Source: Streptomyces sp. NBC_01298 | GTDB lineage: Bacteria > Actinomycetota > Actinomycetes > Streptomycetales > Streptomycetaceae | Direction of reading: 5' to 3' | Assembly: GCF_035978755.1 (NCBI RefSeq) | Contig: NZ_CP108414.1 | Span: 6,696,001-6,760,000 of the forward strand | Length of the DNA: 64,000 nucleotides | Part shown: one piece after another, positions 1-8,267 of the stretch | Numbering within the stretch: the stretch's first letter is position 1 | Layout: the number at the start of each line of letters is the position of its first letter | The notes under the pieces: model-generated | The model's database searches: none | Told to the model about the DNA's origin: nothing | What the model saw: only the letters and a program-made list of their open reading frames with translations | Program-made: the position numbers and the translations under genes

Positions 1-205
1 GGCGGCGGGCGATGACGGTCTCCCCGCTCGCGAGGTCGAGCATCAGGGCGACCTCGGCCGGGGTGTCGGCCTCGCCGGCGTGCAGGATGCGCTGCGCGCC
101 GCGGCGGCCCGCGGCCTCGGCCTCGGCGGTCCAGGCGTCTGAGGCCCCGTCGGCGCGCGGGGTCAGGTAAGGCATCGACGTGCTGGTCCATCCGCTGCCG
201 TTCAC
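1..205 (-). CDS. UTRA-domain (GntR-type) transcriptional regulator, N-terminal part
   Basis: Only the first 68 codons are inside the window; the gene runs off the left edge. The start is read as the GTG at 205, four bases after a perfect AGGAGG (210-215 on the reverse strand); an in-frame ATG lies at 175. The visible part has the look of the stand-alone UTRA regulators common in Streptomyces: a short basic head, then the GRRGAQRILHAGE segment and LDLASGETVIARR, which begins the ligand-binding UTRA fold. No winged-helix DNA-binding domain precedes it. Ligand and targets cannot be inferred from this fragment. Confidence 0.6.
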   Translation of the reverse strand, partial: MNGSGWTSTSMPYLTPRADGASDAWTAEAEAAGRRGAQRILHAGEADTPAEVALMLDLASGETVIARR

Positions 206-300
206 GCTGCCTCCTGAGTGTCCGTCGAGCTCTGGCGGTGCCCACGTTAAGCGACGCCTTCGCGCGATCCCAGCCTGCAACCTTGCTGGCTTTCGCGAAT

Positions 301-441
301 AGCGATACGTCCTGTGTGGCCTTGGAAGCCCGGAGCGGCCGGGGGCTGTGGCTGGTGGCCGAGCTTGCGGACGAGTTCAAGATCCGCGACGAGTGAGTGG
401 GCAAGACGGTCTGGGCTGGATTCAAGCTGGGCTCGGCGTGA
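301..441 (+). pseudogene. Remnant of a RsbW/HATPase_c_2-type ATP-binding regulator (C-terminus only)
   Basis: Reading the frame that ends at TGA 439-441 gives GRGLWLVAELADEF, then KIRDE, an in-frame stop at 394-396, then VGKTVWAGFKLGSA. This is the G-box region and C-terminal strand of the anti-sigma/SpoIIE-partner ATP-binding proteins that Streptomyces carries in many copies. The N-terminal two-thirds (N-box helix) is absent upstream and the fragment is broken by the stop, so it is a decayed remnant. The assignment rests on motif memory, not on a search. Confidence 0.55.
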
Positions 442-460
442 GGTGAGTGACGGTGACACC

Positions 461-496
461 ACGCCCGCCACGTCCCCGACCAGGGGTGGCGGGCGT
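461..496. terminator. Strong hairpin, likely terminator of the decayed ATPase gene
   Basis: The arms ACGCCCGCCA (461-470) and TGGCGGGCGT (487-496) are a perfect 10-bp inverted repeat with a further CCCC/GGGG pairing inside the loop. It lies just after the ATPase remnant. There is no T-run, as is usual for Streptomyces terminators. Confidence 0.5.
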
Positions 497-627
497 TGTG
501 GCGTTCCGGGGGCGGGGCCGTTCGCCGGGCCGAGCTGCGGGGACCGTGGGGGCGGGTTATCAAGGGGGGTGAAGGCGAGCCCGGTGGGTGTGGGGGTCGC
601 CGCCGCCCACGCTGAGGAGTGCTTCCC

Positions 628-3189
628 GTGGAGTTCGAGGTCAATGGCGTCCCCTGTGCGGTGGACGTGGACGGTGATCCGGCCGCCGTCGAGGTGGTGC
701 GGGAGCGGTTGGGGCTGACCGGGACCAAGGTGGTCTGCGCCGGCGGGGTGTGCGGGGCGTGCACGATCCAGGTCGACGGGGAGCCCCGGGTGGCCTGTCT
801 GACGCCGGCCGCGCGGCTGGGCGGGCGGCGGGTGACGACCGTGGAGGGGCTGGCCGGTCACCCGGTCGGGCGTGCCTTCGCCGGGGAGGACGCCTTGCAG
901 TGCGGTTACTGCACGCCCGGGTTCGTGGTCGAGGCGGCCGCGTTCTTCGAACGGTGGCGGGCCGCGCACGGAAGGCGCAGGCCGGGGCGGGAGGAGATCG
1001 CGGAGGCGCTGGCGGGGCACCTGTGCCGGTGTGGCGCCTACGAGGGGATCTTCAGCGCCGTCGCGGCGGCGTGTGCGGGGGAGTACGACGGGGAGGCGGG
1101 CGCCGTTCCGCGCGCCGAGGCTCCCGAGAAGGTCGACGGGTCCGCGCGGTACACCACCGACCAGCGGGCCGAGGGGCTGCTGGAGGGGGTGATCATCCGG
1201 TCGCCGCACGCGCACGCGTACGTACGGTCCCTTGAGGCCGGGGATGTCGCCGTGGTGCCGCTGCTTCCGCCCGACGGCGTGGTGCGGTACGTCGGGCAGC
1301 CCGTTGCGGCGGTCGCGGCGGCGGACCGGGCCTCCGCGCGGGCGGCCGCCGCGCGGGTCACGGTGGAGTACGAGGTGCTGCCGGCCGCACTCGACGTGGG
1401 CCGGTCCCGGGCCGGTGAGGGGCCGCTGGTCTACGAGGACAAGGCGGCGCGGAAGCTGGCGCCCGGGTCGGGGGAGGCTCCTCAGCTGACGCCCGCCCGC
1501 TGGCGCGGGAACCGGCGGGGACCCTCCGCCATGAGCAAGCGGCCCGCCACGGCCGTGCGCCGCATCGTGGAGGCCCGTAAGAACAGCCCCGAGCGGGTGG
1601 TCGAGGGGCTGTTCACCACCGCCGCGCAGAGCCATACGCCGCTCGAACCGCACGCCTGTCTCGCGGAGTGGGTCGACGGCGCCCTCCACCTGGAGGTGTC
1701 CACGCAGTCGGTCAGGCAGGTGGCCGTGCTCGCCGCCGAGCGCTTCGGCGTGCCCCTCGAACAGGTGCGGGCCCGGGCCGTCCACGTGGGCGGAGGCTTC
1801 GGCTGCAAGATGGGGCTGACCTCCGACGTCGTGGCCGCGGTGGAGTTGGCCCGGCTGCACGGCGCCCCGGTACGGGTGGTGCTGGACCGGGACGAGGAGC
1901 TCACCGACGGCGGGTACCGGCCCGGGACCCGGATCCGGCTGGCGATGACCGCGGACGCCGAGGGCGGGCTGAGCGCGCTGGCCATGGACGTGGACACCGA
2001 CGGCGGGGTCTCGGTGGGCGGCACCGTGGCGGCGCTGGCCCGGTTCATGTACGGCAAGGCCCCGCGCCGGCTACGGGACTTCGACACCGTCACCCACCGG
2101 CCCCCGGGCGCCCCCTTCCGCGGACCCGGCGGACCCACGATGTGCTGGGCCCTGGAACAGGCCGTCGACGAGATGGCCCACCGGCTCGGGCAGGATCCGA
2201 TCGCCCTGCGCCGCCGCTGGGACGGGAACCCGAAGCGCCACGCCCTGTACGACCTGGCCGCGGAACTCCCGGCCTGGTCGGGGACCCGCGGCGGCACCGG
2301 GCGGTTCCGCCGGGGCGTCGGGGTGGCCGCGGCCAACTGGCTCTACTTCCTCGACCCCGTCACCGAGGTCGAGCTCACCGTCGAGGACGGGATCGTCGTC
2401 GCCCGCTGCGCCGTGCAGGACATGGGCACGGGCTCGCGCACCGTCCTGCGCCGGGCCGTCGCCGAAGGACTCGGCGTACCGGAGGAGCGGGTGCGTGCCG
2501 AGGTCGGGCACAGCGACACCGTCCACGGGCCCACCTCCGGCGGCAGCCGCACCACGCCGTCGATCGTGCCCGCGGCCCTGGACGCCGCCGAACGGCTGCG
2601 CGACGCGCTCGGCGCCGCTGACGGCGACGTGGCGTCCCGGTTGGGCCTCGCGAACGGCGTACGGGTCACCGGCCGGCGCCCCCGCGACCGCCGGGGCTTC
2701 GTGACCCCCCTCAACCTGACCATGGGCGGCGTGGCGATCGGCCGCGGCTTCACCGGATCGGTGCAGGTCGCCGAGGTGGAGGTGGACACCCGGCTCGGCC
2801 GGATCCGCCCGCTGCGCGTGTGGAGCGGCATCGCCGCGGGCCGCATCCACGAGGAACGGCTCGCCCGCAGCCAGTGCGAGGGCGCCGTCGTCCAGGGCGT
2901 CGGCTACGCCCTGTTCGAGGAGCGGCGCACCGACCCGGCCACGGGGCGGGTGCTGACCGACAACCTGGAGGACTACCGCATCCCCGGCATCGGGGACACC
3001 CCCGAGATCACCGTCCACTTCCACCAGGAGGGCTTCGACCACGTCCCCGGCGCCGGAGTCGGCCTCGGGGAGATCTCCACCCTGCCCACCGCGGCCGCCC
3101 TGGCCAACGCGGTCCACGACGCCACCGGCTGGCGCCCGTACGACATGCCCATCCGCCCCGACCGGCTCCTGGAAGGACTGGCCACGTGA
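628..3189 (+). CDS. Xanthine-dehydrogenase-family oxidoreductase, fused [2Fe-2S] and molybdopterin-binding subunits
   Basis: This is a fusion of two normally separate chains. Residues about 1-150 are a two-cluster [2Fe-2S] subunit: a plant-type cluster (CAGGVCGACTI) and a second one (CGYCTPGF with CRCG). From about residue 165 the chain is a molybdenum-cofactor subunit, with the FGGGFGCK-like GGGFGCKMG, the PFRGPGGP segment and the C-terminal GVGLGEISTLPT. Such enzymes hydroxylate aldehydes, purines or N-heterocycles with water-derived oxygen. GTG 628 is preferred over in-frame GTG 619 because GAGGAG (614-619) is correctly spaced for it. The stop overlaps the start of the FAD subunit (GTGA). 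The catalytic region is shorter than in full-length xanthine dehydrogenases. Substrate unknown. Confidence 0.85.
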   Translation: MEFEVNGVPCAVDVDGDPAAVEVVRERLGLTGTKVVCAGGVCGACTIQVDGEPRVACLTPAARLGGRRVTTVEGLAGHPVGRAFAGEDALQCGYCTPGFVVEAAAFFERWRAAHGRRRPGREEIAEALAGHLCRCGAYEGIFSAVAAACAGEYDGEAGAVPRAEAPEKVDGSARYTTDQRAEGLLEGVIIRSPHAHAYVRSLEAGDVAVVPLLPPDGVVRYVGQPVAAVAAADRASARAAAARVTVEYEVLPAALDVGRSRAGEGPLVYEDKAARKLAPGSGEAPQLTPARWRGNRRGPSAMSKRPATAVRRIVEARKNSPERVVEGLFTTAAQSHTPLEPHACLAEWVDGALHLEVSTQSVRQVAVLAAERFGVPLEQVRARAVHVGGGFGCKMGLTSDVVAAVELARLHGAPVRVVLDRDEELTDGGYRPGTRIRLAMTADAEGGLSALAMDVDTDGGVSVGGTVAALARFMYGKAPRRLRDFDTVTHRPPGAPFRGPGGPTMCWALEQAVDEMAHRLGQDPIALRRRWDGNPKRHALYDLAAELPAWSGTRGGTGRFRRGVGVAAANWLYFLDPVTEVELTVEDGIVVARCAVQDMGTGSRTVLRRAVAEGLGVPEERVRAEVGHSDTVHGPTSGGSRTTPSIVPAALDAAERLRDALGAADGDVASRLGLANGVRVTGRRPRDRRGFVTPLNLTMGGVAIGRGFTGSVQVAEVEVDTRLGRIRPLRVWSGIAAGRIHEERLARSQCEGAVVQGVGYALFEERRTDPATGRVLTDNLEDYRIPGIGDTPEITVHFHQEGFDHVPGAGVGLGEISTLPTAAALANAVHDATGWRPYDMPIRPDRLLEGLAT

Positions 3190-4148
3190 GCGCCGAACCC
3201 ACCCTCACCGACCTCTCGGCCGCCGTCCTCGCGCGTGGCGGGGAGCTGCGCGCCGGTGGCACCGACACCACCGCCCGGTACCGTGCGGGCATCGCCCCGG
3301 GGCCGTTCACCGACCTCGACGGCGCCGGCAGCCTGCGCGGCTGTACGCCGCTGCCCGGCGGCGGGCTGCGGATCGGCGCCCTGACCACGCTCGCCGAGCT
3401 GGCCACCGATCCTCGGCTGCGCTCCGGCTGGCCCGCCCTGGCGGTGTCCGCCGGGACCGCGGCGACCCCGCAGATCCGCGCCGCCGGCACCCTGGGCGGC
3501 AACCTGCTCCAGCGCAACCGCTGCTGGTACTACCGCAATCCGCACTTCAGCTGCCTCCAGAAGGGCGGCTCCGGCTGCCCCGCGCGCGAGGGCGACCACC
3601 ACTTCGGCGTGGTCAGCGGCGACGGCCCGTGCGTGGCCCCGCATCCGTCGACCCTCGCGATGGCCCTGCTCACCTACGACGCGGGAGCCGAGATCCACGG
3701 CGAATCGCCGCGCACGGTGGCCGATCTGTACGGGGACGGCGACCAACTCCACCGGGCCGACCACCTGCTGGCACCGGACCGCGTCCTCACCGCGGTCCTG
3801 CTGCCGCCGCCCCTGCCGGGCGAGCGCGCCGCCTGCCACCGGGCCACCAGCCGGGCCCACGGCGAATGGCCCCTGGTCGAGGCCACCGCCCGGCTCGCGC
3901 TGGACGGCGCCACCGTCACGCACGCCGCCGTCGCGGCGGGCGGCGTGGCGCGGGTTCCGCTGCGGCTGCCGGAGGTGGAGACCGTCCTGATCGGCCGGGA
4001 GGTCACCCGCGAGCTGCTCGCGGCAGCGGCCGCCACGGTGCTCGCCCGCTGCCGGCCGCTGCCGCAGACCGGCTACAAGGCCACCCTGTTCCGGGACACC
4101 GTGCTGGAGGTGCTGGAGCGGGCCGCCGGAGCGGCCCTCACCGGTTAG
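3186..4148 (+). CDS. FAD-binding subunit of the xanthine-dehydrogenase-family enzyme, with a four-cysteine loop
   Basis: About 320 residues with the FAD-binding_5 signature: an N-terminal FAD site (LRAGGTDTTARYR), then ATPQIRAAGTLGGNLLQRNRC. After it comes an insertion with cysteines in RCWYYRN, FSCLQKGG, SGCPARE and GPCVAPHPS. That spacing resembles the extra [4Fe-4S]-binding loop of the 4-hydroxybenzoyl-CoA reductase beta subunit, so an additional cluster is possible but inferred. The GTG start overlaps the stop of the upstream molybdenum subunit by four bases, so the two are translationally coupled and should form one complex passing electrons from Mo through Fe-S to FAD. Confidence 0.82.
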   Translation: MSAEPTLTDLSAAVLARGGELRAGGTDTTARYRAGIAPGPFTDLDGAGSLRGCTPLPGGGLRIGALTTLAELATDPRLRSGWPALAVSAGTAATPQIRAAGTLGGNLLQRNRCWYYRNPHFSCLQKGGSGCPAREGDHHFGVVSGDGPCVAPHPSTLAMALLTYDAGAEIHGESPRTVADLYGDGDQLHRADHLLAPDRVLTAVLLPPPLPGERAACHRATSRAHGEWPLVEATARLALDGATVTHAAVAAGGVARVPLRLPEVETVLIGREVTRELLAAAAATVLARCRPLPQTGYKATLFRDTVLEVLERAAGAALTG

Positions 4149-4187
4149 GCCGTCCCTTTCGGATCGTGCCCGGCCCCGCCCGCGGGC

Positions 4188-5171
4188 CTACGGCTGCCGC
4201 ACCCGCGCCATGGCCCGGTAGGCGGTCGGAGTGAGGCCCGTGGAGCGGACCAGGTGGGTGCGCAGGGAGTCCGCGGTGCCGAGCCCGCTGCGTGCCGCCA
4301 CCTGGTCCACGGGCAGGGCGGTCGTCTCCAGGATCTCGCGGGCGCGGTGGAGGCGCTGGTGCAGGAGCCATTGCAGGGGACTGAGCGCGGTTTCGGCACG
4401 GAAGCGGCGGGTCAGGGTGCGCACGCTCAGGCCCGCGTGCCGGGCCAGTTCGGCCAGGGGCGTCGGTTCGTGCAGGCGGGCCAGGGCCCAGGCGCGGGTC
4501 GCGGCCAGGGAGCTGCCGCGGTCGGCCGGGAGCGGGGTCTCGATGAACTGGGCCTGGCCGCCGGGCCGGGCGGGGGCCGCGACCACCAGGCGGGCGGTGG
4601 CGTGCGCGACGGCGGCTCCGTAGTCGCCGCGCACCAGGTGCAGGCACAGGTCGATCCCCGCGGAGAGCCCCGCGGAGGTCACCACCCCGTCGTCCTCGAC
4701 GAACAGCACGCCCGGCACGAGGTCGACCGCGGGGAAGCGCTCCCTGAACTCCTCCGACATGCTCCAGAAGGTCGTGGCGCGCCGTGAGTCGAGGAGGCCG
4801 GCCTGCGCGAGGACGAACGCGCCCGTGCAGATGGACGCGACGCGCACGCCCCGCGCGGCGGCGGCCCGCAGGGCGTCCAGTACCCGCGGGTCGCCGCTGA
4901 CCCGGGCGCCGGTCCCCGTCACGATCACCGTGTCGGCCCGCTCGATCGTCTCCAGGCCGTGGCGCACGACGATGTCGATGCCGATCGCCGCTTCGACGAT
5001 GCCGGGGGCGGGCGTGCAGATCGTCACCTCGTAGGCCGGGTCCTCCCCGATGCGGGTCGCGCCGAAGACCACCTCCGGGATCGACAGGTCGAAGGTGGTC
5101 ACCGGGGGGACCGCGATGACCGCCACCCGGTGCGGCCGTCGGGCAGCGGGGGGCGAGGGCGGGATCGTCAT
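4188..5171 (-). CDS. GlxA-family AraC-type transcriptional regulator
   Basis: 327 residues in two domains. Residues about 10-190 form a DJ-1/PfpI-like sensor (VAVIAVPPVTTFDLSIPEVVF, then ASICTGAFVLAQAGLLDSRRAT with the nucleophile-elbow cysteine). Residues about 215-325 are an AraC double helix-turn-helix (LAELARHAGLSVRTLTRRFR and VDQVAARSGLGTADSLRTHL). The ATG at 5171 is preceded by GGAG at suitable spacing. It is divergent from the NAD-dependent epimerase at 5283 and convergent with the oxidoreductase genes, so it may control the epimerase gene. The effector is unknown. Confidence 0.88.
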   Translation of the reverse strand: MTIPPSPPAARRPHRVAVIAVPPVTTFDLSIPEVVFGATRIGEDPAYEVTICTPAPGIVEAAIGIDIVVRHGLETIERADTVIVTGTGARVSGDPRVLDALRAAAARGVRVASICTGAFVLAQAGLLDSRRATTFWSMSEEFRERFPAVDLVPGVLFVEDDGVVTSAGLSAGIDLCLHLVRGDYGAAVAHATARLVVAAPARPGGQAQFIETPLPADRGSSLAATRAWALARLHEPTPLAELARHAGLSVRTLTRRFRAETALSPLQWLLHQRLHRAREILETTALPVDQVAARSGLGTADSLRTHLVRSTGLTPTAYRAMARVRQP

Positions 5172-5282
5172 GGCTCGAATCTCCGGACGGCTGGCATTCG
5201 GGCCACTACTGTACGGGGCCGCCCGGGGTGAGAGTTGATCCATCGCGTGAACAACTCGCGCCATCAGCAAGGGAGTACGGCC

Positions 5283-6200
5283 ATGTCCGTGCACGTCGTC
5301 ACCGGCGCCGGCCCGATCGGCACCGCCACCGCCCGCCTGCTCGCCGCGTCCGGGGAACGGGTCCGTGTCGTCACCCGCGGCGGTGGTGGGCCCGAGCATC
5401 CGCTCGTCGAGCGGGTCGCCGCCGACATCACCGACACCGACCGCCTCGCCGAGCTGCTCCGGGACGCCCGCACCCTCTACAACGCGGCCGCTCCCGCCTA
5501 TCAGGACTGGCGCACCGCCTTCCCGCCCCTGGCGGCCTCCCTGCTCGCCGCCGCCGGGCGCACCGGCACGGACTACGTGATGCTCGGGAACGTCTACGGG
5601 TACGGACCGGTGGACGGGCCGCTGTCCCCCGGGCTGCCCCTGCGGCCGACCTCGGACAAGGGGCGGGTGCGCGCCGCGATCTGGGAGGAGGCCCTGGCCG
5701 CCCACGAGGCCGGGCGCGTGCGCGCCGCCGAGGTCCGGGCCAGTGACTTCCTCGGGGAAAGCGCGCTCTCGCTGTTCACCTGGACGGTCGTCCCGGCCGT
5801 GCTCGCGGGCACGGAGGCCCTGCTCCCGGTCGGCCTGGACGAGGCGCACGCCTGGTCCTACGTGGACGACGTGGCCCGCACCCTCATCGCGGTCGGCGGC
5901 CGGGAGGACGGCTGGGGCCGCGCCTGGCACGTGCCGTCCACCTCGGAGCTGTCCGTCCGGGCACTGGCCGGCCGGCTCGCCGGGGCCGCGGGTGCGCCGG
6001 AGCCGCGGCTGCGGCGGATGACGCCCGGGGAGCTGGCCGAGCTGGTCGCCCGGGACGCGGTGATGGCCGAGGTCCCGGAGATGGCGTACCTGTACGACGC
6101 GGCGCTGCGCCTCGAGGCCGCCGATACCGAGGCCGTGCTCGGCGTACGGGCCACCCCGCTGGACCTGGTGCTCAAGGAGCTGGTGGAGGGCGGCGGTTGA
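5283..6200 (+). CDS. NAD(P)-dependent epimerase/dehydratase family protein (atypical SDR)
   Basis: 305 residues with an N-terminal Rossmann motif VVTGAGPIGTATARLLAASG. The region of the usual YxxxK tyrosine reads GNVYGYGP. The architecture matches the extended/atypical SDRs used as NAD(P)-binding sugar- or small-molecule reductases. The ATG at 5283 follows GGGAG (5271-5275) at seven bases. It is divergent from the GlxA-type regulator across a 111-bp promoter region, a common arrangement for a regulator and its target. Substrate not predictable. Confidence 0.8.
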   Translation: MSVHVVTGAGPIGTATARLLAASGERVRVVTRGGGGPEHPLVERVAADITDTDRLAELLRDARTLYNAAAPAYQDWRTAFPPLAASLLAAAGRTGTDYVMLGNVYGYGPVDGPLSPGLPLRPTSDKGRVRAAIWEEALAAHEAGRVRAAEVRASDFLGESALSLFTWTVVPAVLAGTEALLPVGLDEAHAWSYVDDVARTLIAVGGREDGWGRAWHVPSTSELSVRALAGRLAGAAGAPEPRLRRMTPGELAELVARDAVMAEVPEMAYLYDAALRLEAADTEAVLGVRATPLDLVLKELVEGGG

Positions 6201-6228
6201 TGTGGCCCGCTGACCCTACCTGCGAGTA

Positions 6229-6243
6229 TTGACTATTAGTCAA
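6229..6243. promoter_or_regulatory. Perfect 7-bp inverted repeat upstream of the helical-repeat gene pair
   Basis: TTGACTATTAGTCAA has arms TTGACTA and TAGTCAA around a single T. It lies 57 bases before the GTG at 6301 and is AT-rich in a GC-rich setting. It is suited to a dimeric MarR/TetR-type regulator, and its TTGAC could also be part of a -35 box. Confidence 0.5.
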
Positions 6244-6300
6244 TTCGGGCCCACGCTCGATGCGAGCCGTCGTGTCGTCTCTGGTGTGGGAGGTCGTCCC

Positions 6301-6525
6301 GTGCGTACAGATGAGGAAATGGGCCGTTTGGGCGGGGAGTTGGGCGGAGCCCGGCCTCCCGCGTCGTTCGCGGAGCTGGAAGCCGGAGAGCTCGCGCGGC
6401 TCGCCGAAGCGCTCAAAGCGGAGCGGGCGCGTCAGGCCGAAGGCCTGAACCGGGCCGCCGAGGAGGCGCTGGGACTGGTCCCCGCCCTCGCGCGCGGGGC
6501 CGTGCGCAAGGTGCTGTTCCGGTGA
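6301..6525 (+). CDS. Small charged protein of unknown function, coupled to the helical-repeat protein
   Basis: 74 residues starting at GTG 6301, with GGGAGG seven bases upstream; the frame is open further upstream to 6229 but without a ribosome site. The sequence is acidic then strongly helical and heptad-like (SFAELEAGELARLAEALKAE, then ARQAEGLNRAAEEALGLVP), so a coiled coil or helical hairpin is likely. No signal peptide or membrane segment. The stop overlaps the next start (GTGA), so the two products are probably made together and may bind each other. No family recognised. Confidence 0.6.
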   Translation: MRTDEEMGRLGGELGGARPPASFAELEAGELARLAEALKAERARQAEGLNRAAEEALGLVPALARGAVRKVLFR

Positions 6526-7607
6526 GCCGCGCCGAAGTGGAGAAGATCGCCCGGCTGGTGGGCGCGGACGCCGGAGAGCTCGGCTTCCTGCGCGGGCTGC
6601 CGGACGAGGACGTACGGGCGTTCCGCGAGCAGGTCAGCGGTGTACTGAACGACGGCGCCCCCGAGATGCTCGACCGGATCGCCGCCGCGACCAAACTGGT
6701 GCCCGCCGGCATCGCGGCCGCCATCTCGCAGAAGGCCCTCGGACCCCGGCTGGCCGCCGGCGTGGCCGGCCGGCTGGAGGCGGGCCGGGCCGCCGCCATC
6801 ATCGAGAAACTGCCCGTCTCCTTCACCGCCGAAGCCTGCGGACACCTGGACCCCCGGAAGATCTCCGGGATCGTCGACCGCCTCGACGAGGGGCTCGTCG
6901 TGCGCATCGCCACCACCCTCGCCGAGAACCACGACCACCTCACCATGGGCCGGTTCGTCGGCCACATGCGGGACCAGGCGCTCCGCCGGATCCTCGACCA
7001 GGTCGACGACGCGGCGGTGCTGCGCGCCGGCTTCTACGTGGACCTGCCCGAACGGCTGCCCCGGATCCTGGAGCTCATGGGCGACGACCGGCTCGCCGCG
7101 GTCGTACGGGCCGCTGCCGCCGAGGGGCTCTGGGAGGAGGCCCTCGGCGTCGCCGCGATGGTCGGCGGCGATCAGCGGCTGCGGATCGCCGAGCTCACCG
7201 CCCGCCTCGACGCCGCCGAACTCGACTCGCTCGTACGGGTGACGCACGCCGAGGGCCTGTGGGAGTCCCTGCTCCCGCTCGTGGCGCTGCTCGGCGAGGA
7301 GGACCGGCTCGCGGTGGCCCGGCTGGAGTCCCTGCGGGACCCGCTCGTGCTGGCCGGAGTGGTACGGGCCGTCGTGGCGACCGGCCTCTGGGGCGCCTTC
7401 CTGCCGCTGGTCGGCGCACTGCCCGAGGAGGCGCGCAGGGTGGTGGCCGATGCCGCCGCCGGGCTGGGCGACGCGGAGCTCGAAGGGCTCGTGCGGGAGG
7501 TCGGCGAGCAGGACCTGTGGGAGCTGGTGCTGCCGCTCGTCGAGCTCATGGAGGAGACGGGGAAGGAGCGGATCTTCGCCCTGCCCGCCTTCCGGGAACA
7601 GGAGTAG
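6522..7607 (+). CDS. Alpha-helical repeat protein of unknown function
   Basis: 361 residues, wholly helical in appearance and without signal or membrane segments. From about residue 185 it carries units of roughly 45 residues built on a pattern like L-xx-VVRAAAAEGLWEEALGVAAMV: 'EGLWEEALGV', 'EGLWESLLPLV', 'TGLWGAFLPLV', 'QDLWELVLPLV'. The N-terminal half has MgtE-N/HEAT-like helices (RLEAGRAAAIIEKLP, IVDRLDEGLVVRIATTLAEN). MgtE-N-like domains usually act as regulatory superhelices, but no transporter part is present. It is translationally coupled to the small upstream protein. Function not recognised; a scaffold or magnesium-domain-derived regulator is only a guess. Confidence 0.7.
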   Translation: MSRAEVEKIARLVGADAGELGFLRGLPDEDVRAFREQVSGVLNDGAPEMLDRIAAATKLVPAGIAAAISQKALGPRLAAGVAGRLEAGRAAAIIEKLPVSFTAEACGHLDPRKISGIVDRLDEGLVVRIATTLAENHDHLTMGRFVGHMRDQALRRILDQVDDAAVLRAGFYVDLPERLPRILELMGDDRLAAVVRAAAAEGLWEEALGVAAMVGGDQRLRIAELTARLDAAELDSLVRVTHAEGLWESLLPLVALLGEEDRLAVARLESLRDPLVLAGVVRAVVATGLWGAFLPLVGALPEEARRVVADAAAGLGDAELEGLVREVGEQDLWELVLPLVELMEETGKERIFALPAFREQE

Positions 7608-7667
7608 GGGGAGGGGGCGGGCGCGGTCGCCCCCGGTCTACCCCGGTCCGCCCCGGTCCGCTCCCGG

Positions 7668-8171
7668 TCAGCGCTCGGCGGCCGGGACGAGGTCCGGGGC
7701 CAACCGGTGGGACACGGCCTCCATCAGGGGCCTGCGCTTGGTGTTCTGGAAGGCGGCGATCCGCCACTCCCCGTCCGCACCCGCACCCGCACCCGCACCC
7801 GCACCCGCCACCGCGTCACGGACGAGGGTGTACGTCTGGATCTTGGTGAGCTTCGCCGGGCGCTTGCCCTTGTAGGTGTCCCCGCGGCCGTTGACCACGG
7901 CCACGTCCGGCCCGTAGAGGCGGATGTCGAGGACCTCGTCCGCCAGCCGGGTGCCCTTGAGGAAGCCGGCGAAGAGGGCGCGGTGGCTGGCCACGATGTC
8001 GCGGCGGCCCCGGTAGAAGGTGCCGACGTAGGTGATGTACGTGGCGTCCTCGGTGAACAACGCGCCGTACGCCTCGGCGTCGTGGCGCTCCCAGGCGGAG
8101 ACGAGCCGGTCGAGCACGGTCCGGACCGAGGCGACGGTCTCATCGGTGGACGTGCTGGTGGACTTCTGCAT
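7668..8171 (-). CDS. SgcJ/EcaC-type SnoaL-like (NTF2-fold) protein
   Basis: 167 residues matching the DUF4440/SnoaL-like fold: RLVSAWERHDAEAYGALFTE, DATYITYVGTFYRGRRDIV, then the strand VAVVNGRGDTYKGK and the closing WRIAAFQNTKR. Such cone-shaped NTF2-like proteins are small isomerase/hydrolase-like or binding proteins, often called SgcJ/EcaC family. It carries an Ala-Gly repeat near residues 121-132 made by a CGCACC microsatellite. It is divergent from the MarR regulator at 8268, with large palindromes between them, so it is the probable target of that regulator. Confidence 0.82.
   Translation of the reverse strand: MQKSTSTSTDETVASVRTVLDRLVSAWERHDAEAYGALFTEDATYITYVGTFYRGRRDIVASHRALFAGFLKGTRLADEVLDIRLYGPDVAVVNGRGDTYKGKRPAKLTKIQTYTLVRDAVAGAGAGAGAGADGEWRIAAFQNTKRRPLMEAVSHRLAPDLVPAAER
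7776..7808. repeat. CGCACC hexanucleotide microsatellite inside the SnoaL-like gene
   Basis: About six tandem copies of the hexamer encode an alternating Ala-Gly stretch on the reverse strand. The repeat is in frame, so copy-number change would lengthen or shorten a loop without a frameshift. Confidence 0.85.
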
Positions 8172-8200
8172 GACGGACCACTCCCCAGGTGATTAGACTG

Positions 8201-8242
8201 ATGCAGATACTGATCGAGTGCAGTATCTGCATGCGTGCAGAT
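8201..8242. promoter_or_regulatory. Overlapping palindromes, probable MarR operator
   Basis: ATGCAGATACTG (8201-8212) and CAGTATCTGCAT (8221-8232) are a perfect 12-bp inverted repeat with an 8-bp spacer. A second palindrome overlaps it: ATCTGCA (8225-8231) and TGCAGAT (8236-8242). The repeated TGCAGAT half-site sits in the intergenic region between the divergent SnoaL-like and MarR genes, the classic site of MarR autoregulation. Confidence 0.8.
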
Positions 8243-8267
8243 ATAAAGGTAGGAGGCGGTCCCGAAC

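Noticed and set aside
628..4148. Assigning the molybdenum enzyme to the steroid pathway
   Set aside because: It is 9 kb away with its own context, no KstR2-like site and no steroid-specific precedent that I know.
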